Positions 1 through 8,083 of a DNA stretch of 8,083 nt are shown here, piece by piece. A model generated the notes under the pieces. It was not told the DNA's origin. It saw only the letters and a list, made by a program, of their open reading frames with translations, and searched no databases. The first letter of the stretch is position 1. The number at the start of each line of letters is the position of its first letter. A program made the position numbers and the translations under genes. The DNA is from an uncultured Acidobacteriota bacterium (GTDB lineage: Bacteria > Acidobacteriota > Terriglobia > Bryobacterales > Bryobacteraceae), in NCBI GenBank assembly GCA_937952345.1, contig CALFYN010000009.1, positions 1-8,083 of the forward strand. The letters are read 5' to 3'.

Positions 1-93
1 CGCACGCTGTATTTTCCGTTGTGAGCACTGGGGCGCGACGGATCAGAAAGACTAGCGGTTTTCACAATCTCACTCAATTCACTTTCGCATTGC

Positions 94-99
94 GAGGAA
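94..99 (+). promoter_or_regulatory. Ribosome binding site deciding the GMC start
   Basis: GAGGAA lies 8 nt before the ATG at 108 but only 2 nt before the ATG at 102. The spacing favours the second ATG, giving a protein that begins MAANHYDVIIIG. Positions 1-93 show no convincing gene. One frame ends in TGA at 22-24 and could be the tail of an upstream gene, but too little is visible to say. Confidence 0.6.
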
Positions 100-107
100 C
101 AATGGCT

Positions 108-1677
108 ATGGCTGCGAATCATTACGACGTGATCATCATCGGAACCGGCGCGGGCGGCGGCACCCTGGCTCAGCGGCTCGCCCCATCCGGGAAGAAGATT
201 CTCCTTCTGGAACGGGGCGATTATGTCCCGTTGAGAGAAGGAGAACTGGAGCTCCCGTGCGGTCAATATCGAGGGCCGCTACCAGACCAAGGAAAAATGG
301 AAAGATCGGGATGGGAACGAACTCCATCCCCACACCAATTACTGCGTTGGTGGAAACACAAAGTTCTATGGCGCGGCGCTGTTCCGTTTTCGAAGCCAGG
401 ATTTTGGCGAGATCCATCACCATGGAGGAATTTCGCCGGCATGGCCGATCTGTTACAGCGATCTGGAACCGTATTACACGCTCGCCGAGCAGCATTACCA
501 CGTACACGGGCAGCGTGGAGAAGACCCGACGGAGCCTTGCGCCAGTGCGCCCTATCCGCATCCGCCAGTCAGGCACGAGCCGCGCATGCAGCAGTTGAGC
601 GACGACTTCACGCGCCTCGGACTGAAGCCATTCCATACACCGCTCGGGGTCATGTTGGATGAGTCGAGCAGGGAAAAGAGCCGGTGCATCCGCTGCAACA
701 CCTGCGATGGCTTCCCCTGTCTGCTGTTCGCCAAGGCCGATGCGCAAGTTCGCGGCGTGGACCCGGCGTTGGACTATCCCAACGTCGGGTTGATGACCAA
801 CGCCTACGTCGAACGACTCGAAACAAACCCGAGCGGCCGCGAAGTGACAGGTGTCCGCGTGCTGAGGAACGGCTCGGTGCAGATCCTCTCCGCAAGCATC
901 GTTGTGATTTCCTGCGGAGCGATCCAATCAGCCGCGCTGCTGTTGCGTTCCGCCAACGACCGCCACCCAAGAGGTCTCGCAAATGGATCCGACGTGGTGG
1001 GCCGCCACTATATGGGGCATACAAACTCGGTACTGATGGCGATCTCAAAATGTCCGAACCCCACTGTGTTTCAAAAGACGCTCTCCGTGAACGACTTCTA
1101 TTTCGGCTCAAACGACTGGGAATACCCAATGGGGCACATCTCCTTTGTCGGCAAACTTGATGGCGAGACGCTGAAGGCAGGCGCTCCGGCAATCGCGCCC
1201 GGCTTTACGCTCGATCTTATGGCAAACCATTCGCTCGATTTTTGGCTCACCTCAGAGGACTTGCCTGATCCGGAGAACCGAGTTACGGTGGACGGTGACG
1301 GATCCATCGTGCTGAGCTATCGGCCTAACAACGAGGAGGGCCATCAGCGGCTCACGGCGAAGTTAAAGAACATGCTGCAGCAGCAGACCGGATGTGGGCT
1401 GCACGGAAAGGACTGCTACAAAGGCCTGTTTGCGCGGAATCTCTTCGTCGGACAGCGCATCCCGCTCGCCGGCGTTGCCCATCAGAACGGAACGATTCGC
1501 TTCGGGAACGACCCTGAAACCTCAGCACTCGACCCGAACTGCAAGGCTCACGAGGTGGACAACCTGTACGTGGTCGATGGCAGTTTCTTTCCGTCCAGCT
1601 CCGCGGTCAACCCGGCGCTGACTATCATGGCGAATGCGCTGCGTGTCGGCGATCATCTGGCGGCGCGCCTGCAGTAA
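108..1677 (+). pseudogene. GMC-family FAD-dependent oxidoreductase, frameshifted
   Basis: This gene encodes a glucose-methanol-choline type flavoprotein, which oxidises an alcohol or sugar hydroxyl with FAD. Removing one base near 231-237 gives a 522-residue protein of normal family length. It begins with the dinucleotide-binding loop GTGAGG (residues 12-17) and E35 at the end of the second strand. It continues through a GGN motif of the FAD domain (around 339-347 nt) and ends with the GMC C-terminal domain, where H458 (codon 1480-1482) and N501 (1609-1611) fit the catalytic His/Asn pair. Four cysteines, C193, C196, C199 and C204, form a tight cluster that might hold an iron-sulfur centre, by analogy with bacterial FAD glucose dehydrogenases. 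No signal peptide or Tat motif is seen, and no small partner subunit is adjacent. As written, only 586-1677 (from an internal ATG) is open after the shift, and that fragment lacks the FAD loop. The substrate cannot be inferred. The family call is sure; whether the lesion is real or a sequencing error is open. Confidence 0.9.
231..240 (+). other. Frameshift site (one apparent extra base) in the GMC gene
   Basis: Frame 108+3n reads correctly through LLLERGDYVP and then loses family-like sequence. The next frame takes over with EKENW from base 235 and stays open to 1677. That downstream frame has a TGA at 232-234, so the switch must fall just there. Dropping one base in 231-237 gives VPLEKENW with no gain or loss of residues. 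The local sequence is a short GAGAGA run, prone to slippage or miscall. Confidence 0.8.
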
Positions 1678-1681
1678 GGAG
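1676..1681 (+). promoter_or_regulatory. Ribosome binding site overlapping the GMC stop codon
   Basis: AAGGAG shares two bases with the TAA stop of the upstream oxidoreductase gene and lies 6 nt before the ATG at 1688. This fixes the VOC gene start at 1688 rather than the upstream in-frame ATG at 1634. It also implies co-transcription, and probably coupled translation, with the oxidoreductase. Confidence 0.75.
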
Positions 1682-1687
1682 CCATTC

Positions 1688-2698
1688 ATGATGCGCAGGC
1701 TATTCCTGACCTTTGTCCTCACGATTTTCTCCTTTAGCGCTTCCACGCCCGATGGCCGAGCGGTCGAGGCGGTAGACTCCGTGGGAATTACGGTCTCCGA
1801 TCTAGACCGGTCCATCGCGTTCTATTCCGAAGTGCTGAGCTTTCGCAAGGTATCCGGATACGAAGCCAGCGGCGATGCGGAAGAACGGTCGCGCGGCGTG
1901 TTCGGCGTTCGTGTTCGCGTGGCGCGTATGCGTCTGGGAGACGAAGTCCTGGAGCTTACGGAGTATCTCGCTCCACAAGGCAGGGCCTATCCAGCGGACT
2001 CCAGAAGTAATGACCTGTGGTTCCAGCACGTTGCAATCGTTGTCAGCGACATGGGGAATGCATACCGGCACTTACGACAATACAAGGTTCGGCATGCGTC
2101 TGCGGGCCCACAGCGGCTTCCGGATTGGAATAAGAATGCGGGCGGTATTGAAGCCTTCTATTTCAAGGATCCGGATGGACATGTGCTGGAGATCCTATCG
2201 TTTCCTCCCGGCAAGGGCGATAGCCGGTGGCACGGCTCGTCGGATCGCCTCTTTCTGGGAATAGATCATACAGCGATCGTCATTTCAGAGACGGAAGCCA
2301 GTCTGCGGTTTTACCGGGACGTTCTGGGGCTCCGAGTCGCGGGCGAGAGCGAAAACTCCGGCATCGAACAGGAGAGACTGAACAACGTCTTTGGCGCACA
2401 CCTTCGAATCACGACCCTCCGTGCTTCATCCGGTCCAGGTGTCGAATTCCTGGAATATCTCGCGCCGCGGGAAGGAAGAGCATACCCACCGGACTCGCGC
2501 GCCAACGATCTGTGGCACTGGCAGACACGGCTCATCGCCAGAAGTCTTCCTCCCACCGCGGAACGGATTCGCAAAGTTCGGGCGCAGCTTGTCTCGACGG
2601 GCATCACCGAGCATCCCGATGGCTCCGGCAGCGGCTTTCGTAGATCGTTTACGGTCCGCGATCCCGATGGCCATGCCATTCAAATTGTCGAACGGTAA
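1688..2698 (+). CDS. Exported protein with two tandem VOC (glyoxalase-fold) domains
   Basis: The protein has 336 residues. The N-terminus (MMRR followed by a hydrophobic stretch to about residue 18) looks like a Sec signal peptide, so the product is probably periplasmic or secreted. Domain 1 spans about residues 28-172 and domain 2 about 188-336. They are clearly duplicates: both carry an FY near the first helix, a YLAP..GRAYP.DSR.NDLW block (93-111 and 257-276) and a DPDGH turn near the end. VOC enzymes bind a divalent metal through one residue per half-module. Here the equivalent positions read S31, E92, H114, E168 in domain 1 and H194, E256, Q279, Q332 in domain 2, so neither site is a complete His/Glu set. 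The fold also covers lyases, dioxygenases and binding proteins, so no reaction is assigned. The gene starts 10 bp after the GMC stop codon and is likely in its operon. The fold call is strong; the function is unknown. Confidence 0.9.
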   Translation: MMRRLFLTFVLTIFSFSASTPDGRAVEAVDSVGITVSDLDRSIAFYSEVLSFRKVSGYEASGDAEERSRGVFGVRVRVARMRLGDEVLELTEYLAPQGRAYPADSRSNDLWFQHVAIVVSDMGNAYRHLRQYKVRHASAGPQRLPDWNKNAGGIEAFYFKDPDGHVLEILSFPPGKGDSRWHGSSDRLFLGIDHTAIVISETEASLRFYRDVLGLRVAGESENSGIEQERLNNVFGAHLRITTLRASSGPGVEFLEYLAPREGRAYPPDSRANDLWHWQTRLIARSLPPTAERIRKVRAQLVSTGITEHPDGSGSGFRRSFTVRDPDGHAIQIVER

Positions 2699-2703
2699 CG
2701 GAA

Positions 2704-2739
2704 CCGCTTTTCAAACTCATGCGCGCCGCAGAAAAGCGG
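2704..2739 (+). repeat. 9 bp perfect inverted repeat after the VOC gene
   Basis: CCGCTTTTC (2704-2712) is exactly complementary to GAAAAGCGG (2731-2739) across an 18 nt loop. It starts 6 bp after the VOC stop codon. No T-run follows, so it is not a standard intrinsic terminator. It could stabilise the upstream mRNA end or partly separate expression of the VOC gene from the downstream secreted-protein gene. Confidence 0.5.
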
Positions 2740-2791
2740 ATGCACATGACTGAACACCCAAACCACAAGAACAACTGAGGAGAATTGACCT

Positions 2792-3187
2792 ATGAAAACC
2801 AATCGTTTTGTATCTATTTTTGCGCTGTCTGCCATCTTGACGACCAGCGCCCTTTTTGCCGCGACCAACAAGGGCGAAGAACATCCCACCGGGCGGTTCC
2901 ATGGAGCAAAGGCGAACACCGGAATGGCCATCCACTACTACGTGGGAGACAAGAGCATGATAAAGGTTACGCCGGACTTCAAGGTTCCCGACACGCCAGC
3001 ACCCACCTGGCGCGTGGTGGACAGCAAAGGCACCGTCTACACGCTCGATGCCTTCAAGATCAAGGGTGGCGAAAAGCGCCAGGTGATGATTCCGGATTAC
3101 GTGCGCGACATCGCCAAGGTCCAGGTCTATTGCGCCTGGGCTGAGGTGCTGCTTGGCGAGGCGAACTTCACAAAGGCCGTGAAGTAA
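2792..3187 (+). CDS. Small secreted protein, DM13-like domain
   Basis: The protein has 131 residues with a clear Sec signal peptide (MKTN, hydrophobic core, likely cleavage near A23). The mature part of about 108 residues resembles the DM13 domain. It starts with a G-x-F-x-G block (G34 to G38), has a middle segment matching the domain's FxV stretch, and ends with the pattern V-x-V-Y-C followed by L-L-G-E-A (residues 110-124). This recalls the closing strand of DM13, which carries one conserved Cys. C114 is the only cysteine in the protein. DM13 domains have been proposed to take part in redox or electron transfer, but this is not proven. A strong site, GAGGAG at 2777-2782, lies 9 nt before the ATG. 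The gene sits 93 bp after the VOC gene on the same strand. The domain assignment is from pattern recognition only; a plain conserved secreted protein is the alternative. Confidence 0.82.
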   Translation: MKTNRFVSIFALSAILTTSALFAATNKGEEHPTGRFHGAKANTGMAIHYYVGDKSMIKVTPDFKVPDTPAPTWRVVDSKGTVYTLDAFKIKGGEKRQVMIPDYVRDIAKVQVYCAWAEVLLGEANFTKAVK

Positions 3188-3206
3188 ATCAGGCTAATTC
3201 GAGATT

Positions 3207-3237
3207 GGCGCGGGCGGGAGCCACATCACACCGCGCC
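3207..3237 (+). terminator. GC-rich hairpin after the DM13-like gene, possible terminator
   Basis: GGCGCGG (3207-3213) pairs perfectly with CCGCGCC (3231-3237) across a 17 nt loop, 19 bp after the stop codon of the secreted-protein gene. The position suits a transcript end, but only CTTCC follows instead of a T-run, so it is a weak intrinsic terminator at best. The rest of 3188-3285 shows no gene. Confidence 0.35.
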
Positions 3238-3285
3238 CTTCCGAGTGGGCATGGATTGCCTCTCGCTGAAAAAATTTTGGAGGGC

Positions 3286-3316
3286 GGAATAAAGACGCGG
3301 GGCGCCGGGATTGTAA
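3286..3316 (+). promoter_or_regulatory. Candidate ECF-type promoter ahead of the sigma factor gene
   Basis: GGAATAA (3286-3292) resembles the GGAA-rich -35 element used by many ECF sigma factors. TTGTAA (3311-3316) lies 18 nt further on, at the right distance for a -10 element. Transcription would then begin near 3323, leaving about 30 nt of leader before the ATG at 3352. ECF genes are often autoregulated, which makes the site sensible. The motif is short and this is inference. Confidence 0.35.
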
Positions 3317-3351
3317 GCGAGTATGGTAGTCCTGGCGCCTTGGAGAGCTTT

Positions 3352-4020
3352 ATGGATGATGAGATGCTCCGCACCCCAGGCCCGCGAGTCGATGCGAATC
3401 CGGGCTTAAGTCTTGTTATGGTAGTACCGCAAGGAGTCCCAGAGTGGACTCGGACCGAGGTGGCGCAGATGGCGACGCAATCCGTGGAAGAGCGCTTCGA
3501 AGCCGAAGCAATGCCCCATGTCAGCGATATCTTCCGCACTGCGGTGCGAGTGCTTGGCGACCGCACCCGGGCCGAAGATGTCGCTCAGGATGTTTTCCTA
3601 CAGGCATGGAAATCCTTTGAACGCTTTGAGCCTGGCACAAACTGCCGGGCCTGGCTGTTCAAGATCCTGTTTCATTGCATCAACCACCACCGCCGCAAGT
3701 GGTTCCGGTTCCCGCTCCTCAAACAAACCGAAGAATTCATCGAGGCGAACATCACCTATTCGCCGTCAGTGCCGGAGCACCTCACAGATGAAGAATTGAT
3801 TGCAGCGTTGGACGGAATCCCTTCGGACTACCGGGCGGTGGTGCTGCTGGTGGACGTGGAGGAATTCGCATATAAGGAAGCCGCCGAGATCCTGCAGATC
3901 CCGATCGGAACGGTGATGTCCCGACTGAGCCGCGGAAGGCGGCTACTACGGGAACACCTGGTAACCGCGGCTAGAAGCTACGGAATTTCAGCAGTCTCAC
4001 AGGAGGGTCAAAACGCATGA
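3352..4020 (+). CDS. ECF-family RNA polymerase sigma factor (sigma-70 family)
   Basis: The product is 222 residues from this start. It directs RNA polymerase to a small regulon in response to a signal relayed by an anti-sigma factor. Region 2 lies at about residues 48-117, with the typical RAEDVAQDVFLQAWKSF helix, the AWLFKI segment and a basic NHHRRKW end. Region 4 lies at about 144-208, with an acidic LTDEELIAALDGIPSDYR start and a helix-turn-helix ending in IPIGTVMSRLSRGRRLLRE. Regions 1 and 3 are absent, as expected for ECF factors. The ATG at 3352 follows GGAG with 6 nt spacing. The ATG at 3469, with GAGG 8 nt before it, is a real alternative that would remove a 39-residue extension unlike the core family. 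The open frame also runs upstream to 3205 but with no good site. The stop overlaps the next gene's start (ATGA, 4017-4020), showing coupled translation with the membrane protein. Confidence 0.93.
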   Translation: MDDEMLRTPGPRVDANPGLSLVMVVPQGVPEWTRTEVAQMATQSVEERFEAEAMPHVSDIFRTAVRVLGDRTRAEDVAQDVFLQAWKSFERFEPGTNCRAWLFKILFHCINHHRRKWFRFPLLKQTEEFIEANITYSPSVPEHLTDEELIAALDGIPSDYRAVVLLVDVEEFAYKEAAEILQIPIGTVMSRLSRGRRLLREHLVTAARSYGISAVSQEGQNA

Positions 4021-4778
4021 AGAGCGAAGACAATGAAATGCAGGAGGACACTCACATGAGACAACAATTGCAACGAGCGATACGTCAAACGGATGTCCCC
4101 ACAGATCTCGATTCGCGCATCTGGGCCCGCATTGAGCGCGAGCAGCGCCCGCGTGTGCCTGCCCCCCGATGGCTCGCGGCGGCCGCCGCTGTGCTGGTGG
4201 TGGGTGCCGGCTTGACGGCAGCCTATCAACTCGGACAACTGAGAATTACGACAGCCTCGCAGGATTCCTACATCGCGTCTGTATCGGAGCGAGTGGCGTC
4301 GATCATGCGGGTCGGCTTGCGGGACCATATTCATTGCGCGGTGTTTCGCAAGTATCCGAAGGTGGCGCCGTCGTTGCAGGAAGTGGCTGCCGATCTCAAG
4401 CCAGAGCATCGCGGTCTTATTCGCGCCGTCCGGGAACGGGTTCCGGTGGAGTACCGTGTCATGATGGCGCATGAGTGCCGGTATCAGGGTCGCAGATATC
4501 TTCATCTAGCGCTGAAGCGCGACTCCAAGCTGCTTTCGGTCGTGGTGGCAGTCAAGCAAGGCGGAGAACGCTTGACGGACAGCGGTCTGGTTCCGGCCTT
4601 GTCACAGGCAGGAGTGTTGGTGTACACGTCGGATGTTCAACGTTTTCGCATTGCCGCGTTCGAAAGCCGCGACCATCTTGTTTACGTCATCTCCGATCTG
4701 CCAGCAAAGCAGAATCTCGAAATGATGGCCTCATTATCGGAAAGCCTTCACCAATTCGTCGCGAATCTCGAAGGCTGA
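4017..4778 (+). CDS. Single-pass membrane protein, probable anti-sigma factor
   Basis: The product is 253 residues from the ATG at 4017, which follows AGGAGG (4001-4006) and overlaps the sigma gene stop by 4 nt. Residues 1-50 are polar and charged and would face the cytoplasm to hold the sigma factor. Residues 52-73 form one Ala/Val/Leu-rich membrane segment. About 180 residues follow outside. The cytoplasmic part lacks the His-x3-Cys-x2-Cys zinc motif common in anti-sigma factors. The outer domain instead has H104, H106 and C107, then H152, C154 and H163, the only cysteines being C107 and C154. These could form a disulfide or bind a metal or heme, making the domain a plausible sensor. The role is inferred from gene overlap, topology and size, not from a recognised anti-sigma domain. 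A membrane partner of another kind encoded with the sigma factor is the alternative. Confidence 0.82.
   Translation: MKSEDNEMQEDTHMRQQLQRAIRQTDVPTDLDSRIWARIEREQRPRVPAPRWLAAAAAVLVVGAGLTAAYQLGQLRITTASQDSYIASVSERVASIMRVGLRDHIHCAVFRKYPKVAPSLQEVAADLKPEHRGLIRAVRERVPVEYRVMMAHECRYQGRRYLHLALKRDSKLLSVVVAVKQGGERLTDSGLVPALSQAGVLVYTSDVQRFRIAAFESRDHLVYVISDLPAKQNLEMMASLSESLHQFVANLEG
4042..4047 (+). promoter_or_regulatory. Second ribosome binding site inside the anti-sigma gene start
   Basis: AGGAGG at 4042-4047 lies 8 nt before an in-frame ATG at 4056, 13 codons after the first start at 4017, which has its own AGGAGG. Either or both starts may be used. The shorter form would be free of the overlap with the sigma gene. 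Confidence 0.45.
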
Positions 4779-4806
4779 CAGCGCCCTGACAAGGCCGAAA
4801 GACTTC

Positions 4807-4849
4807 ACCGCCGGAGTAGCTTCCAAGCTTCTCCGGCGGTTCTGTTTTT
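4807..4849 (+). terminator. Rho-independent terminator of the sigma/anti-sigma unit
   Basis: ACCGCCGGAG (4807-4816) pairs without mismatch with CTCCGGCGGT (4831-4840). The 14 nt loop contains a small inner AGC/GCT pairing. The T-rich tract TTCTGTTTTT (4840-4849) follows at once. It sits 28 bp after the anti-sigma stop codon and separates that unit from the glucosidase gene. Confidence 0.88.
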
Positions 4850-4903
4850 GGGAATAATTTAGAGCCTTCCATCCTATATGGGTATTGCACTGCAACATGA
4901 AAA

Positions 4904-4910
4904 CAGGAGG
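4904..4910 (+). promoter_or_regulatory. Ribosome binding site deciding the glucosidase start
   Basis: CAGGAGG lies 6 nt before the ATG at 4917. The upstream in-frame ATG at 4878 has no such site, and its 13 extra residues do not look like the family N-terminus. The start is therefore placed at 4917. Confidence 0.8.
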
Positions 4911-4916
4911 CTCGCC

Positions 4917-7550
<2,634 letters not shown>

Positions 7551-7565
7551 AGGTGAAGTTGCGAT

Positions 7566-7580
7566 CCGGTGGCGAACCGG
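7566..7580. repeat. Short hairpin between convergent genes
   Basis: CCGGT (7566-7570) and ACCGG (7576-7580) form a 5 bp stem with a 5 nt loop, 15 bp after the glucosidase stop. No T-run follows on either strand. It may help end transcription from either side but is too small to call a terminator. Nothing else is seen in the 56 bp gap 7551-7606. Confidence 0.2.
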
Positions 7581-7606
7581 GACAGTTCGTGTGCTTGCAT
7601 ACACAG

Positions 7607-8083
7607 TCAGCGATCCCAGGGAAAAGCGGTTGTGGGTTGGTAAGTGTATCGCTTCGTGCGTATGGTGATGCGGCCTCCCGCCCCGGGGCCGAGACGCACC
7701 CGAAAATGCCTGGCCCGCAACGTCGACTTCGCCTCCGCCGTTTCGATGGCCGTCGCCTCATGCTCGGCATAGGCGCCCGTTTGCACCATCACTTCCCGCA
7801 TGACGGTTGGATTGACGTTGACCAGAGTAACCGAGACATGCTCCGGGCCGATGGAGTCCACTAAGGCAGCAACGTCTTCGGGCAGTCCGGCGCGGCGGCC
7901 TTTCGGATCGAAGTAGCGCAGCCGCGAATGCAGAATATTGCCCGCCCGGCCCGGATCGTTGCCACCCAGCATCAGGTTCACGAGCGTCTCGGTTTCAATC
8001 GGGCTGAAGCGTTGCGCGCCGTCCGAAGGGCGCGTGTCGGCGGTGCGCTGGTCCGCGCGCATTCCTTCCAGGCGCCGCTGCAG
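7607..8083 (-). CDS. C-terminal part of an unrecognised protein (runs off the window)
   Basis: A minus-strand frame stays open from the right edge to a TGA (TCA at 7607-7609) and gives the last 158 residues of a larger protein. The start lies outside; the ATG at 8060-8062 is internal, since open frame continues upstream of it. I do not recognise a named family. The visible end has a segment reading RLRYFDP...GLPEDVAALV, a beta-strand-rich stretch around HVSVTLVNVNP, and an EHEAT-like segment. It ends near RYTYQPTTAFPW in what looks like a C-terminal beta-sandwich. No membrane segment is visible. It is convergent with the glucosidase gene, with 56 bp between the stops. That it is coding is supported by frame length to the edge and protein-like composition, with no competing frame of equal quality on the other strand. 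Confidence 0.75.
   Translation of the reverse strand: MQRRLEGMRADQRTADTRPSDGAQRFSPIETETLVNLMLGGNDPGRAGNILHSRLRYFDPKGRRAGLPEDVAALVDSIGPEHVSVTLVNVNPTVMREVMVQTGAYAEHEATAIETAEAKSTLRARHFRVRLGPGAGGRITIRTKRYTYQPTTAFPWDR

Noticed and set aside
19..67. TTGTGA (19-24) and TCACAA (62-67) as an operator ahead of the GMC gene
   Set aside because: The half-sites are complementary but 37 nt apart, too far for a usual dimer operator, and such 6-mers occur by chance.
231..240. Programmed ribosomal frameshift in the GMC gene
   Set aside because: No slippery heptamer or downstream structure stands out, GMC proteins are not known to use recoding, and a simple one-base indel explains the data.
136..927. Long minus-strand open frame (263 codons) opposite the GMC gene
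   Set aside because: It is a shadow of the GMC coding frame in GC-rich DNA. Its translation has no recognisable domain, and the plus-strand frames carry clear family motifs.

Overview
This 8.1 kb window of fairly GC-rich bacterial chromosome is densely coding. It carries six genes, with strong Shine-Dalgarno sequences ahead of most plus-strand starts. Gene types and protein style (GMC oxidoreductase, exported VOC protein, ECF sigma/anti-sigma pair, cytoplasmic GH63-type glucosidase) resemble soil Acidobacteriota such as the Solibacter/Bryobacter group. That placement is an impression from the proteins, not a marker-gene result. No RNA genes, insertion sequences, CRISPR arrays or prophage genes were seen.

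Left part (108-3187, plus strand): a GMC-family FAD oxidoreductase is broken by one apparent extra base near 231-237 but is otherwise complete. Its stop codon overlaps the ribosome binding site of an exported protein with two tandem VOC (glyoxalase-fold) domains. After a 93 bp gap holding a 9 bp inverted repeat comes a small secreted protein that resembles the DM13 domain. The three may form one transcription unit for oxidation of a small molecule, but the oxidoreductase has no visible export signal while the other two do.

Middle (3188-4849, plus strand): a GC-rich hairpin and a candidate ECF-type promoter precede an ECF sigma factor gene. This overlaps by 4 nt a single-pass membrane protein gene, very likely the cognate anti-sigma factor. 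The latter lacks the usual zinc-binding anti-sigma motif but has conserved-looking His/Cys pairs in its outer domain. A textbook rho-independent terminator closes this unit.

Right part (4850-8083): a large GH63/MGH1-like glucosidase stands alone on the plus strand. It converges with the 3' end of a minus-strand gene of unknown function that runs off the right edge. I found no clear evidence of an undescribed system. The most interesting points are the anti-sigma outer domain, the single-base lesion in the GMC gene, the complementary loss of metal-ligand positions in the double VOC protein, and the DM13-like protein beside an oxidoreductase.
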